Shown here piece after piece: positions 1 through 8,658 of a stretch of DNA of 64,000 bases; position 1 is the stretch's first letter, and each line of letters starts with the position of its first letter. The notes under the pieces are model-generated. The model saw nothing but the letters and a program-made list of their open reading frames with translations. It did not search any database and was not told the DNA's origin. This DNA comes from Bacteroides sp. (GTDB taxonomy: Bacteria; Bacteroidota; Bacteroidia; Bacteroidales; Bacteroidaceae). The position numbers and the translations under genes were made by a program. The stretch spans positions 1 through 64,000 of the forward strand of contig JALCME010000011.1 of NCBI GenBank assembly GCA_022648295.1, written 5' to 3'.

Positions 1-108
1 AACGTTTAGTGCAGAGTTGGGAATGCTAACTTTTGCACTTTGTGAATAACCGGCATTGCTATATGCCTGAAACGTTACAAACAAAAGAAGGAATGTCGTA
101 ATCTTCAT
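1..108 (-). CDS. SusC/TonB-dependent transducer, 5' end only
   Basis: The first 36 residues of a minus-strand gene are visible before the window ends. They form a signal peptide (MKITTFLLLFVTFQAYSNAG) followed by residues resembling the start of an STN (secretin/TonB N-terminal) domain. A gene of this type directly after an ECF sigma factor and a FecR anti-sigma factor is normally the outer-membrane SusC-like importer and signal transducer of a polysaccharide-utilisation or similar uptake locus. The substrate cannot be told because nearly the whole protein lies outside the window. The family call rests on the signal peptide, the short STN-like stretch and the context. Confidence 0.7.
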   Translation of the reverse strand, partial: MKITTFLLLFVTFQAYSNAGYSQSAKVSIPNSALNV

Positions 109-176
109 AGTTCGTAATATTTGTTTAAGTTCTAAACTTTTTGGGCAAAAAAGCCCTTTCAAAGAAATTTTTCTCA

Positions 177-270
177 TATCTTTGTAATGTGTTAAGTTAA
201 TAAATTGATTAAGGTCGATTTTTGACTGTTTTGGACCAGAAAGTATGGGGGTACTTTCTGGTCTTTTTTT
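177..270 (+). ncRNA. candidate small RNA between fecR and the susC-like gene
   Basis: A plus-strand -7 box TATCTTTG lies at 177-184. About 50 bases downstream is a strong intrinsic terminator with 12-bp perfect arms at 234-245 and 252-263, followed by a run of T at 264-270. Both flanking genes are on the minus strand and the T run only works on the plus strand, so the terminator does not serve them. The predicted transcript is about 80 nt. No good -33 box is visible, which lowers the confidence. The rest of the 109-342 gap holds the susC-like 5' UTR and a small GGGC/GCCC hairpin near 143-156. Confidence 0.35.
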
Positions 271-342
271 ACGTTTATTGTTTTTATTGTCTCATAGTTT
301 TTTATTTTTAAAAGTTAATATTTGTTTGACGATTAGATCTTG

Positions 343-1272
343 TTAATATATAGTTATAGAGTCTTTCTCGGAATTGATTCTGAAATGAAAAGGATGATCT
401 TTAGATATTGTTCGTAAAATATGTTCTATCCCGTCTTGTTCTCTAAATTTACCTGTAAAGCCTTCGTACTTAAGTAATTCGGGGTTGCTAACCGTTATTT
501 TTACGTTGTAGTATTTCTCTAACTTAGATAAGATGCAACTAAATGGAACATCATCGAAACAGTATAGACCTTCTTTCCAACGCAAGTATTCATAGGAAGG
601 GAGGATTGTCTTTTTATATTTGCCATCATAATTGGCAAAAAAATCATTCTTTTTCAAACGAGTAATTACCGTGTTGCTGTGTACTGCATAAATGTCTATA
701 AATCCTTCTACTAGGGTTGTTTCAAATTCTTTGCTCCCTTTATAGGCGCAGACATTAAATTTGGTACCTACAACTCTAATTTTGTTCATATTTGTGTGCA
801 CATAGAATGGAATATCTTTATTTTTTGCAACTTCAAAATAAGCTTCTCCGTTTAAGTCCACATTTCGTTCATTTCTTCCGAAGTTGGCAGGATAAGATAA
901 AGTAGACTGTGAATTAAGCCAGATTTTTGTCCCGTCTGCTAAAGTGACCTGTGCACGTTGTCCGGCAGGTACAGTAATAGTTTGCAATTTTGCTTCTTTA
1001 TTATAAATATAATCATTTACCATAAAATAGCCCAAAATTGCTATTATAATCGTGGCGGCTGAACGCATTCCCCATTTGAATACGGAGACTAGTTGAATGC
1101 TTCTCTTTCTCTTAATTTGCCTGTCATTAAATAAAATAGCATCATATAGCGTACGCTCTTCCAGATATTTTTTTTTGTTATCTTCTGATTCTTCAACCCA
1201 TTGAAGAATTGATTCTTCTTCTTCTATAGAAGCATTTCCCTTAAAATATTTGTATAATAATTCTTGATTCAT
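343..1272 (-). CDS. FecR family anti-sigma factor
   Basis: This 309-residue protein is an inner-membrane anti-sigma regulator. It has a cytoplasmic N-terminal region of about 67 residues, one membrane segment near residues 68-88, a periplasmic FecR domain starting around VPAGQRAQVTLADGTKIWLN, and a C-terminal DUF4974-type domain containing FDDVPFSCILSKLEKYYNV. In such systems the periplasmic part receives a signal from the STN domain of a TonB-dependent transducer and controls release of the partner ECF sigma factor. The gene lies between its sigma factor (105 bp upstream) and the susC-like gene (downstream), which is the classical order. Length is normal for the family. Confidence 0.93.
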   Translation of the reverse strand: MNQELLYKYFKGNASIEEEESILQWVEESEDNKKKYLEERTLYDAILFNDRQIKRKRSIQLVSVFKWGMRSAATIIIAILGYFMVNDYIYNKEAKLQTITVPAGQRAQVTLADGTKIWLNSQSTLSYPANFGRNERNVDLNGEAYFEVAKNKDIPFYVHTNMNKIRVVGTKFNVCAYKGSKEFETTLVEGFIDIYAVHSNTVITRLKKNDFFANYDGKYKKTILPSYEYLRWKEGLYCFDDVPFSCILSKLEKYYNVKITVSNPELLKYEGFTGKFREQDGIEHILRTISKDHPFHFRINSEKDSITIY

Positions 1273-1377
1273 CGTTTATTTCTTTTGTCTCCTTTAATAT
1301 AATACAGATTGCTATGTCACATCCCTAGTGAGAAATGACTTTTTTTTAAGACTTTTTTGAGTATAAGATTGAAACCT

Positions 1378-1938
1378 TTAGAAGAGTATAGATATTAGAT
1401 AATCTTTTAATTCTATTCTAAGGATGCGTAGGGCCTTTGTAATATGGAATTCTACAGTTTTGAGAGAGATATTTAGCTGTTCAGCAATTTTGTTGTTCGG
1501 TAGGTTGTTAAAACGACTAAGGATAAAGACTTTTTTGCTTTGCTCTGGCATTTTGTCTAAAGCTTTATATACAAGATCTTGTATTTCGGCACTGAATATT
1601 TTATTGGGATCGCAATCTCTTAAAGTTGCAATGCGCAGATTTAGCTCTCTTTTTTGATGGTTATTTAGATCTTCCTCAATGCGCATACGTGCTTGTGTGT
1701 GTTCGAGGAAATTTAAGGCCTTGTTCTTTATAATGGTGAGTAATAGAGGGCGCAAGTCTTTTCCTTTTTCCCAGCGTTCTCGACACTCCCATAATGCTAC
1801 TGCTGATTCCATGAGAATGTCTTCTGCTTCTGTCCAATTCTTAATATAGGAGTAAGTGAATGATAAAAACTCTTTCTGATTTTCTTGAAAAAAACGTGAA
1901 AAAGAGCTGATAGTATGTGGATCATTAAGATTAGACAT
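1378..1938 (-). CDS. ECF RNA polymerase sigma factor
   Basis: This 186-residue protein has sigma region 2 in its first half (around TEAEDILMESAVALWECRERW, residues 36-56) and a region 4 helix-turn-helix at the C-terminus (around NKIAEQLNISLKTVEFHITK). It is a Bacteroidetes-type ECF sigma-70 factor. It probably directs transcription of the susC-like gene downstream when released by the FecR protein encoded next. The start at 1938 gives the usual length. Confidence 0.93.
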   Translation of the reverse strand: MSNLNDPHTISSFSRFFQENQKEFLSFTYSYIKNWTEAEDILMESAVALWECRERWEKGKDLRPLLLTIIKNKALNFLEHTQARMRIEEDLNNHQKRELNLRIATLRDCDPNKIFSAEIQDLVYKALDKMPEQSKKVFILSRFNNLPNNKIAEQLNISLKTVEFHITKALRILRIELKDYLISILF

Positions 1939-2058
1939 TTGAAAGATTTTGATTTATTCTAAGGTTTTATGTGACAAAGCAACGGAATCTTTTTGTAATA
2001 AACAAGAATAAAAGGAGTTTTCTTTGCTGTCTTTAACACTACCTATTTGGGAAAAAAG

Positions 2059-2105
2059 AAAGAGGGTGAATTCTAATTGGAAAGGATTTAGAATTCACCT
2101 TCTTT
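2059..2105 (-). terminator. intrinsic terminator after pnp
   Basis: Arms 2059-2076 and 2088-2105 pair over 18 bp with one mismatch. On the minus strand the hairpin is followed by a T-rich stretch. It sits 29 bp beyond the pnp stop codon and separates pnp from the sigma-factor gene. Confidence 0.75.
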
Positions 2106-2133
2106 TACATAATTGTGAATGCTGAAAAGTTTT

Positions 2134-4260
2134 TTAGCTCTTTTCCGGTCTTGGAAGCAATGCCTTACGAGATAACTTGAATTTTCCTGTCTTTGGGTCA
2201 ATATCGAGCAGCTTCACATCAATTGTATCACCCTCTTTAATTCCTGCTTCTTCTACAGTTTCCAATCGTTTCCAATCAATTTCGGAAATATGAAGCAATC
2301 CGTCTTTCCCGGGAAGGAATTCTACAAATGCTCCGTATGGCATAATGGAACGCACCTTACCTTTATATACTTCACCTACTTCCGGTATGGCAACAATTCC
2401 TTTAATCATGCGCATGGCATCATCTATACATTGTTTGTTGGTACCAGATACTTCTATTCTACCTACGTTGTCCACTTCTTCGATCGTGATCGTAGCGCCT
2501 GTTTCTTCTTGCATTCCCTGAATAATTTTACCTCCCGGGCCGATAACAGCACCTATAAATTCTTTTGGAATAGTCATGGTTTCAATGCGCGGAGCATGAG
2601 GCTTCAGATCGGAATGTGATTCTGGAATTGTTTCCAACATCTTTCCTAAAATGTACATGCGACCTTCCTTGGCCTGATTTAATGCACGTTCCAATATATC
2701 GAAGGACAAACCGTCTACTTTTATATCCATTTGAGTGGCGGTAATTCCATCCTTGGTTCCGGTTACTTTGAAGTCCATATCACCTAAGTGGTCTTCATCT
2801 CCGAGAATGTCGGATAATACGGCGTATTTATCTTCTCCTGGATTCTTAATCAATCCCATGGCAATGCCAGATACAGGCTTCTTTATTTTTACGCCGGCAT
2901 CCATCAATGCTAATGTTCCCGCACATACTGTGGCCATGGAAGATGAACCATTGGATTCCAAAATGTCAGATACTACGCGTACTACATATGGATAATCCTG
3001 TGGAATCATACGTTTTAATGCACGCCATGCCAAATGTCCATGTCCTATTTCACGGCGACCGACTCCACGCTGGGCTTTAGCCTCTCCTGTTGAAAATGGA
3101 GGGAAGTTATAATGTAACAGGAAGCGTTCTTTGCCATGTGTGAGTACATCATCAATTATTTTTTCATCTAATTTTGTCCCTAATGTAACTGTCGATAACG
3201 ACTGAGTTTCACCACGGGTAAAGATTGATGATCCGTGAGGACCCGGTAAATAGCCTACTTCACTCCATATTGGGCGAATTTCATTTGTTTTACGTCCGTC
3301 CAGGCGCTTACCTTCATCCAAAATGCAACGACGCATAGCTTCTTTTTCCACGTCGTGATAGTAACGATCTATCAACGGTGCTTTTTCTGCTAATTCTTCT
3401 TCAGTATATTGCGTTTTAAAGTCTTCACATATAGCATCGAAAGCGTCTTGACGCTCGTGTTTATTGGTGTTGCCGGAAGCCGCAATGGCATAAGCTTTGT
3501 CATAGCATGCGTCATGAACAGCTTTACGTAAATCCTCGTCGTTTACTTCATGACAATATTCACGTTTCACTGTGGAACCAACCTCTTCGGCAAGTTCTAT
3601 TTGGGCTTTACATTGTATTTTGATAGCTTCGTGAGCAGCCTTCATCGCTTTCAACAGGTCTGCTTCTGAAACTTCACTCATTTCACCTTCCACCATCATG
3701 ATATTTTCATATGTGGCGCCAACCATAATGTCCATATCTGCCTTTTCCAATTGTTCAAAAGTTGGATTGATAACGAACTGACCGTCAATTCGTGCGACAC
3801 GTACTTCGGAAATAGGTCCGTTAAATGGTATGTCTGAAACAGCAAGAGCAGCAGACGCTGCGAGTCCTGCTAACGCATCTGGCATATCAATGCCGTCGGC
3901 GGAAAAGAGGATAATATTTACGTATACTTCTGCGTGATAGTTATCTGGAAATAATGGCCGAAGAGCACGGTCCACAAGGCGACAGGTCAGAATTTCATAA
4001 TCCGAAGCACGGCCTTCACGCTTTGTAAAACCACCTGGAAAGCGTCCGAAGGCTGAAAATTTTTCTTTATACTCTACCTGTAGTGGCATAAAATCTGTTC
4101 CGGGAACTGCGTCCTTGGCGGCACAAACAGTTGCTAAAAGCATGGTATTTCCCATGCGTAGCATTACAGAACCATCTGCCTGTTTTGCCAGCTTTCCCGT
4201 TTCGAGCGTAATGGTTCTACCATCAGGAAGCTCGATCATCTTAACAATTGGGTTAATCAT
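2134..4260 (-). CDS. pnp: polyribonucleotide nucleotidyltransferase (PNPase)
   Basis: PNPase is the phosphorolytic 3'-to-5' exoribonuclease of RNA turnover. The protein of 708 residues has two RNase PH repeats, a KH domain (around [20 protein letters not shown]) and a C-terminal S1 domain (around [20 protein letters not shown]). The open frame extends upstream to 4434. The ATG at 4260 is preferred because a -7 promoter box for this strand lies at 4299-4306, inside that extension, and because the protein then begins [14 protein letters not shown], a normal family start. The gene is divergent from the lipoprotein gene at 4469. Confidence 0.97.
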   Translation of the reverse strand: MINPIVKMIELPDGRTITLETGKLAKQADGSVMLRMGNTMLLATVCAAKDAVPGTDFMPLQVEYKEKFSAFGRFPGGFTKREGRASDYEILTCRLVDRALRPLFPDNYHAEVYVNIILFSADGIDMPDALAGLAASAALAVSDIPFNGPISEVRVARIDGQFVINPTFEQLEKADMDIMVGATYENIMMVEGEMSEVSEADLLKAMKAAHEAIKIQCKAQIELAEEVGSTVKREYCHEVNDEDLRKAVHDACYDKAYAIAASGNTNKHERQDAFDAICEDFKTQYTEEELAEKAPLIDRYYHDVEKEAMRRCILDEGKRLDGRKTNEIRPIWSEVGYLPGPHGSSIFTRGETQSLSTVTLGTKLDEKIIDDVLTHGKERFLLHYNFPPFSTGEAKAQRGVGRREIGHGHLAWRALKRMIPQDYPYVVRVVSDILESNGSSSMATVCAGTLALMDAGVKIKKPVSGIAMGLIKNPGEDKYAVLSDILGDEDHLGDMDFKVTGTKDGITATQMDIKVDGLSFDILERALNQAKEGRMYILGKMLETIPESHSDLKPHAPRIETMTIPKEFIGAVIGPGGKIIQGMQEETGATITIEEVDNVGRIEVSGTNKQCIDDAMRMIKGIVAIPEVGEVYKGKVRSIMPYGAFVEFLPGKDGLLHISEIDWKRLETVEEAGIKEGDTIDVKLLDIDPKTGKFKLSRKALLPRPEKS

Positions 4261-4298
4261 AAAAATTGTTTTATCTATATTTTCTTTCAAAATTCCCG

Positions 4299-4306
4299 CA
4301 AAGATA
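4299..4306 (-). promoter_or_regulatory. pnp promoter -7 box
   Basis: On the minus strand this reads TATCTTTG, matching the Bacteroidetes -7 consensus TAnnTTTG. It lies about 40 bp upstream of the chosen pnp start and rules against the longer upstream start. Confidence 0.65.
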
Positions 4307-4401
4307 CATATTTTCTTCGTGTAATGCCGTGGAAATGAGATAAAAAGTTTGTATTCTGTCAGATTTTGGATATTTGTGTATAGAAGAAGCCGTGAAAATG
4401 C

Positions 4402-4431
4402 TTTGACTAATCTTGAAAAGAAGTATATTTG
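4402..4431 (+). promoter_or_regulatory. promoter of the DUF4369/thioredoxin-fold lipoprotein gene
   Basis: A TTTG at 4402-4405 and a TATATTTG at 4424-4431, separated by 18 bp, match the Bacteroidetes -33 and -7 elements. The boxes lie about 40 bp upstream of the ATG at 4469. Confidence 0.65.
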
Positions 4432-4468
4432 CACGTTCTTTAATTTATAGGAAATAAGAGACTGGAAT

Positions 4469-5620
4469 ATGAGAAATATCTATTTTGTAACTTTTGTTGC
4501 TTTAGTATTGAGTGCATGTAGTTCCGAACCAAAGTTTAAGATTGATGGTGAGGTATCTGGAGCAAAGGGTAAAATGTTATATCTGGAAGCTTCAGCATTA
4601 GAAGGGGTTGTACCTTTAGATTCTGTAAAGTTGAAAGGTGATGGATCTTTCAGCTTTAAACAAGCGCGTCCGGAGTCTCCTGAGTTTTATCGCCTGCGTA
4701 TAGAGGATAAAGTGATTAACTTCTCTATTGATTCCACAGAGGCTATTCTAATAAAAGCTCCTTATGTCGACTTTTCAACTGCTTATGCGGTAAACGGCTC
4801 AACTAATAGCTCTAAAATAAAGGAACTTACACTGAAACAGATGAGGCTACAAGAGGATGTAAATGCACTTATTAAAGCGATGCAGGCACATCAGATGGGG
4901 AGTGACGTTTTTGAGGATAGTGTGAGTGCTTTGATGAAGAATTATAAAGATGATGTAAAAATACACTATATCTTTTCTGCTCCTAATACGGCTGCTGCCT
5001 ATTTCGCTTTATTCCAAAAAGTGAATGGTTATCTTATCTTTGATCCTTTGAATAATAAGGAGGACATCAGGTGTTTTGCTGCTGTGGCTACCAGCCTTAA
5101 TAACTATTATCCTCATGCAGATCGTTCCAAAAATCTATATAATATAGTAATTAAAGGCATGAAAAACACTCGTGCACCACAGCAGAAAGTGTTGGAATTG
5201 CCTGCAAATGCTGTCTCTGAAACAGGTATTATTGATATCAGTTTACGTGATATGAAAGGTAGCATCCGTAAATTGAGTGAATTAAAAGGAAAGGTTGTAT
5301 TATTAGATTTCACGATCTATCAAAATGCTGTATCTACATCTCATAATTTTATGTTACGCGATCTTTATGATAAATATGCAAGTAAAGGGTTTGAGATATA
5401 CCAAGTTTCTTTAGATGCCGATGAGCACTTTTGGAAAACTTCTGCAGATAATTTGCCATGGATTTGTGTTCGTGATGCTGATGGAATCTATTCAACAATT
5501 GCTGCGACGTATAATGTGAAAGCAGTTCCTGCCGTCTTTCTAATTAATCGTAATAGCGAATTAAGCGCACGGGGAGAAACTATAAAAAATCTGGATTCTG
5601 CGGTTAATGCACTTCTCTAA
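4469..5620 (+). CDS. DUF4369/thioredoxin-fold lipoprotein lacking CXXC
   Basis: This 383-residue protein starts with a lipoprotein signal peptide (lipobox LSAC, Cys at residue 17). A DUF4369-like N-terminal domain follows ([19 protein letters not shown]), then a helical linker, then a C-terminal thioredoxin/TlpA fold (from about residue 250: [18 protein letters not shown]). TlpA-type relatives reduce disulfides in the periplasm through WCxxC. Here the equivalent stretch reads YQNAVS and has no cysteine, while the cis-proline region ([12 protein letters not shown]) is kept. It therefore cannot be a normal dithiol oxidoreductase and may have a binding or structural role. Substrate unknown. Confidence 0.85.
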   Translation: MRNIYFVTFVALVLSACSSEPKFKIDGEVSGAKGKMLYLEASALEGVVPLDSVKLKGDGSFSFKQARPESPEFYRLRIEDKVINFSIDSTEAILIKAPYVDFSTAYAVNGSTNSSKIKELTLKQMRLQEDVNALIKAMQAHQMGSDVFEDSVSALMKNYKDDVKIHYIFSAPNTAAAYFALFQKVNGYLIFDPLNNKEDIRCFAAVATSLNNYYPHADRSKNLYNIVIKGMKNTRAPQQKVLELPANAVSETGIIDISLRDMKGSIRKLSELKGKVVLLDFTIYQNAVSTSHNFMLRDLYDKYASKGFEIYQVSLDADEHFWKTSADNLPWICVRDADGIYSTIAATYNVKAVPAVFLINRNSELSARGETIKNLDSAVNALL

Positions 5621-5675
5621 TGTGTTATAAATTAGATATTTTTATATAAATATGTTACATAGCAGAAGTTTTTGC

Positions 5676-5706
5676 TTGACATGCATTAATTAAAAGATTA
5701 TCTTTG
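5676..5706 (+). promoter_or_regulatory. greA promoter
   Basis: TATCTTTG at 5699-5706 matches the -7 consensus and TTG at 5676-5678 lies 20 bp upstream as a -33 element. The start codon is over 90 bp downstream, leaving a leader that contains a terminator-like hairpin. Confidence 0.6.
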
Positions 5707-5723
5707 CAAAAGAAAATATAAAA

Positions 5724-5760
5724 GGGTTCCAGCATGCTGACCATGTTGGAATTCTTTTTT
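5724..5760 (+). terminator. terminator-like hairpin in the greA leader
   Basis: A hairpin with arms 5724-5736 and 5742-5754 (ten central pairs include one G-U, the outer pairs are partly wobble), loop CTGAC and a following run of six T lies between the greA promoter and its start codon. It could end a leader transcript of roughly 50 nt. E. coli greA has a comparable leader terminator that gives the GraL short RNAs; equivalence here is only inferred. Confidence 0.6.
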
Positions 5761-5797
5761 GTTATAATATGATTTAAAATTAAAGGAGGAAAACAGT

Positions 5798-6262
5798 ATG
5801 GCTTATATGTCAGAAGAAGGCTATAAGAAATTGATGGCCGAATTGAAGGAATTGGAGACCGTGGAACGTCCTAAGATTTCCGCTGCTATTGCCGAAGCCC
5901 GTGACAAAGGAGATTTGTCAGAAAATGCTGAATATGATGCTGCAAAAGAGGCTCAGGGAATGCTTGAAATGAAAATTAATAAGTTGAAAGCTGTAATTGC
6001 GGATGCAAAGATTATTGATGAATCGAAGTTGAAGACAGATTCTGTACAGATATTAAATAAGGTTGAACTGAAAAATGTGAAAAATGGTATGAAGATGATT
6101 TATACCATTGTATCAGAAAGTGAGGCTAATTTAAAAGAAGGCAAAATATCTGTTAATACTCCTATCGCTCAAGGTTTACTTGGGAAAAAAGTAGGCGATG
6201 TGGCTCAGATTAAGGTGCCTCAAGGTATCATAAGTCTTGAAGTAGTGAACATTTCATTTTAA
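5798..6262 (+). CDS. greA: transcription elongation factor GreA
   Basis: GreA rescues backtracked RNA polymerase by stimulating transcript cleavage. The 154-residue protein has the N-terminal coiled-coil hairpin (residues 1-75) carrying the acidic tip region around ARDKGDLSENAEYDAAKEAQ, and the C-terminal FKBP-like domain ending GIISLEVVNISF. Length is normal. A clear AGGAGG-like ribosome binding site precedes the ATG, which is unusual in this phylum. A hairpin follows the stop codon and the HIT gene starts 48 bp downstream. Confidence 0.97.
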   Translation: MAYMSEEGYKKLMAELKELETVERPKISAAIAEARDKGDLSENAEYDAAKEAQGMLEMKINKLKAVIADAKIIDESKLKTDSVQILNKVELKNVKNGMKMIYTIVSESEANLKEGKISVNTPIAQGLLGKKVGDVAQIKVPQGIISLEVVNISF

Positions 6263-6296
6263 AAATAAGGCAGGTCCATGTGGGCTTGCCTTATTT
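6263..6296 (+). terminator. hairpin after greA
   Basis: Arms 6263-6277 and 6282-6296 pair over 15 bp including G-U pairs, with a 4-base loop. It starts directly after the greA stop codon. The tail is only weakly T-rich, so some read-through to the HIT gene is possible. Confidence 0.6.
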
Positions 6297-6310
6297 AATT
6301 ATATAGTTAT

Positions 6311-6715
6311 ATGGCAACAATATTTAGTAAAATTATCGCTGGTGAGATACCTTGTTTTAAGGTAGCTGAAGATGATCGCTTCTTTGCTTTTTTAGATATT
6401 AATCCGTTGGTAAAAGGACATACGTTGGTTGTGCCAAGGCAGGAAGTTGATTATATTTTCGATTTGAGTGATAAAGATTTAGCTGCAATGCAAGTTTTTG
6501 CTAAAATGGTGGCTGCTGCTATTAAGAAGGCTTTTCCGTGTAAAAAGGTAGGAGAAGCTGTGATAGGATTAGAAGTTCCCCATGCTCATATACATTTGAT
6601 TCCTATTCAAAAAGAATCGGATATGCTCTTTTCTAATCCTAAATTGAAATTCTCCGATGAAGAGTTTAGAGCTATTGCCGAGGCTATTCATCAAAATTGG
6701 CTTAATGCTCTTTAG
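6311..6715 (+). CDS. HIT family nucleotide hydrolase
   Basis: This 134-residue protein has the histidine-triad motif HAHIHLIPI near residues 97-105, preceded by the family's ILDINPLVKGHTLVVPR-type stretch. HIT proteins of this branch hydrolyse or transfer nucleotidyl groups from purine mononucleotide derivatives. It follows greA closely. The physiological substrate cannot be told from sequence. Confidence 0.93.
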   Translation: MATIFSKIIAGEIPCFKVAEDDRFFAFLDINPLVKGHTLVVPRQEVDYIFDLSDKDLAAMQVFAKMVAAAIKKAFPCKKVGEAVIGLEVPHAHIHLIPIQKESDMLFSNPKLKFSDEEFRAIAEAIHQNWLNAL

Positions 6716-6759
6716 TACCTTGGAATAGCTTTCGCTTGTTTTTAATTTCCTCCTTTTTG

Positions 6760-6808
6760 AAATAAGAATAACGGGAACCGATTTTTTCGGCTCCCGTTAT
6801 TCTTATTT
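6760..6808. terminator. bidirectional terminator between HIT gene and manC
   Basis: Arms 6760-6776 and 6792-6808 are perfectly complementary over 17 bp and enclose a second CCGA/TCGG stem. A and T runs lie on both sides. It sits between two convergent genes and would stop transcription from both. Confidence 0.8.
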
Positions 6809-6837
6809 ATTTTATTATAAAGTTGAAGATGCCTTTT

Positions 6838-7923
6838 TTAGATATAATCTTCTCCAAACTTCATCTGTGTATCATTTACATATTTGCGTATGGCATGTTC
6901 TTCATCTTTTTTGCATATTAAGAGGACATTGTTTGATTCAGCGATAAGATATCCTTCCAGCCCGTCAATTACAGCAAGCTTGTTCTGGGGGATTGCAACA
7001 ATGTTATCTTTACTATCATAGAATATAGACTCACATTGTAATGTCACGTTTCTGTCCTGATCTTTAGACGATAGTTCGTATAGGGAACTCCATGTGCCCA
7101 AATCAGACCATCCAAAATCACCTAACGAAACATATACATTATCTGCTTTTTCCATAATACCAAAATCTATGGATACATTGGGGCATGCAGGAAAGTTTTC
7201 GTCAATAAAAGCTTTCTCTGCACTTGTTCCGTATACTTTCTCTCCAATGGACAACTTAGCGGCAAGTTCAGGTAGCAATGTGTTTACTGCTTTGATGATG
7301 GCGTTTACGTTCCACATGAAGAGTCCTGAATTCCAATAGAATTCTCCGCTTTCGACAAATACTTTTGCTAATTCAAGTTCTGGCTTTTCTGTGAATGTTT
7401 TTACTTTATAGAAATTGTTGTCAGTCTGTTCTGCTATTTGTATATATCCGTATCCGGTTTCTGGTCGATTAGGCTTTATCCCAAGGGTTAGTAATTTTTC
7501 AGATTGAGCAACGAAAGTGAATCCTTTTTCAATCGTTGAAAGAAATTCGCTTTCTTTCAGAATTAGATGGTCTGAGGGGGCAACGACAATATTTGCATTT
7601 GGGTTTAAAGCTCGAATGTGATATGAAGCCCATGCTATACAAGGAGCTGTGTTTCTACGGGTTGGTTCGAGCAAAATTTGTTCAGGCTTTAAATTAGGAA
7701 GTTGCTCTTTAACAAGGTTTGCATACATATCATTTGTTACGATAAGTATATTCTCTGTTGGTACGATTTTATTAAACCTGTCAAAGGTTTGTTGTAATAA
7801 TGAACGCCCTGTTCCGAAGAAGTCTAAAAATTGTTTTGGCAAAGTCTTACGGCTGAATGGCCAAAATCTACTGCCAATCCCTCCGCCCATAATTATACAG
7901 AAATTATCCGTATTTGTTACCAT
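6838..7923 (-). CDS. manC: mannose-1-phosphate guanylyltransferase
   Basis: The enzyme makes GDP-mannose from GTP and mannose-1-phosphate, a precursor for GDP-fucose and surface glycans. The 361-residue protein shows the nucleotidyltransferase signature GGGIGSRFWPFSRKTLPKQF at residues 13-32, and EKP at the expected later position. It has only the transferase part and lacks the C-terminal isomerase domain of bifunctional AlgA/ManC proteins. No glycan cluster surrounds it, so it is probably a general cytoplasmic supplier. Confidence 0.93.
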   Translation of the reverse strand: MVTNTDNFCIIMGGGIGSRFWPFSRKTLPKQFLDFFGTGRSLLQQTFDRFNKIVPTENILIVTNDMYANLVKEQLPNLKPEQILLEPTRRNTAPCIAWASYHIRALNPNANIVVAPSDHLILKESEFLSTIEKGFTFVAQSEKLLTLGIKPNRPETGYGYIQIAEQTDNNFYKVKTFTEKPELELAKVFVESGEFYWNSGLFMWNVNAIIKAVNTLLPELAAKLSIGEKVYGTSAEKAFIDENFPACPNVSIDFGIMEKADNVYVSLGDFGWSDLGTWSSLYELSSKDQDRNVTLQCESIFYDSKDNIVAIPQNKLAVIDGLEGYLIAESNNVLLICKKDEEHAIRKYVNDTQMKFGEDYI

Positions 7924-8026
7924 ATCGTCTGTTTTTAAAGTTTTGGCTAAGGTAAGGTATATTTTAGAAATAAGAAATATTTATTGGACGTTTTATCAAT
8001 AATCTCTTGCTTTTTCTAGGAAAGCT

Positions 8027-8057
8027 ATTGCTCGTTTGGAAAAAACATGTATCTTTG
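8027..8057 (+). promoter_or_regulatory. tRNA-Leu promoter
   Basis: TATCTTTG at 8050-8057 matches the -7 consensus and ATTG at 8027-8030 lies 19 bp upstream. The tRNA begins 23 bp after the -7 box. Confidence 0.6.
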
Positions 8058-8080
8058 CATCGCATTTAAGAAAACAGTTT

Positions 8081-8164
8081 GCCCAGATGGCGGAATCGGT
8101 AGACGCGCTGGTCTCAAACACCAGTGGATTCACTTCCATCCCGGTTCGACCCCGGGTCTGGGTA
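8081..8164 (+). tRNA. tRNA-Leu (CAA)
   Basis: An 84-nt class II tRNA. The acceptor stem pairs 8081-8087 with 8157-8163 (one G-U), the anticodon loop CTCAAAC gives anticodon CAA, a long variable arm is present, and the T arm carries GGTTCGACCCC. CCA is not encoded. Its last 20 bases and the next base form the attachment repeat of the downstream element, so the tRNA stays intact. Confidence 0.96.
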
Positions 8165-8165
8165 C
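8145..8165 (+). repeat. left attachment site (attL), 21-bp direct repeat
   Basis: The 21 bp covering the T-arm and acceptor 3' strand of tRNA-Leu, including GACCCCGGGTCTGGGTAC, recur exactly at 25170-25190. Identity stops on both sides. This is the usual result of integrase-mediated insertion into a tRNA 3' end. Confidence 0.93.
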
Positions 8166-8181
8166 TTTTCGCAAAGAAACA

Positions 8182-8215
8182 AGCCTGTAAATCAAGTGTT
8201 TACAGGCTTTTCTTT
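8182..8215 (+). terminator. element-borne terminator after tRNA-Leu
   Basis: Perfect 10-bp arms AGCCTGTAAA (8182-8191) and TTTACAGGCT (8199-8208) with a 7-base loop are followed by a T-rich tail. It lies 17 bp inside the element and can end the tRNA transcript that the insertion separated from its original terminator at 25198-25239. Confidence 0.75.
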
Positions 8216-8220
8216 TTAAA

Positions 8221-8298
8221 TTTGCACCACAATTGCACCACTTGATAAAAACAAAGCCCCGCAAATAGAACTTGCAGGGCTTTAATTTTTGATATTCA
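8221..8298 (+). promoter_or_regulatory. left-end arm-type boxes
   Basis: TTGCACCAC occurs twice in direct repeat at 8222-8230 and 8233-8241, an 11-bp period, and TGATATTCA lies at 8290-8298. The same boxes, singly or paired, occur at the right end and in three repeats after tail genes. Tandem boxes near a tRNA attachment site suggest integrase or excisionase arm-binding sites. Confidence 0.55.
8253..8290. terminator. terminator at the left end of the element
   Basis: Arms 8253-8264 and 8272-8283 pair over 12 bp with one C/A mismatch around loop ATAGAAC, followed by TTTAATTTTT on the plus strand. It would protect the tRNA side from element transcription and the reverse. Confidence 0.6.
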
Positions 8299-8658
8299 GA
8301 TGATCGCAAAACATCTGTCAGCATACGGATTGATGGGACGATCGCTTTGATCGTATTACAAAGATATGTTTTTTAATCTGCTTTTGCAATCAATTCATTC
8401 CGATTTTATCGCACTAATTATCAAACAATAGTTCTATTAAGTATATCAATGGTATTCGATGCAATTGCATTACTTTTGCTAAACAATTGCAATGCAAGTC
8501 GGTTTACATATAAAGGAAAGGAAAGGAAAGGAAAGATATTAGTATATCTAAAGATATACTTGTCGAAAAACAAGTTTTGCGACCTGACTTTTAAACAGAA
8601 CAAAAGCCGTCAATGTTGCGCTTGACGACTTGTTGCGGCTATTTCTGAATAAGTCGGG
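8299..8658. other. non-coding left-end stretch with small palindromes
   Basis: No convincing gene is seen here. It holds a small hairpin ACGATC/GATCGT at 8338-8354, the palindromes TGCAATTGCA near 8460 and ATTGCAAT near 8486, a pentanucleotide repeat at 8512-8535, and nested inverted repeats (AGCCG/CGGCT around CGTCAA/TTGACG) at about 8604-8640, which may be the terminator of the element's minus-strand genes. Confidence 0.5.
8512..8535. repeat. AAAGG pentanucleotide tandem repeat
   Basis: Nearly five uninterrupted copies of AAAGG. It is not within a supported gene. Such tracts can change length by slippage, but no promoter or gene that it would control is evident. Confidence 0.8.

Noticed and set aside
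4261..4434. Upstream extension of pnp
   Set aside because: It contains the pnp promoter box and is not expected from the PNPase family, whose usual length starts at 4260.
8130..8324. Open frames covering tRNA-Leu and the left end
   Set aside because: They are read-through of the tRNA and terminator sequence on both strands.
8421..8603. 60-codon open frame on the minus strand
   Set aside because: It spans the AAAGG repeat, has low-complexity translation and no ribosome binding site or neighbour support.
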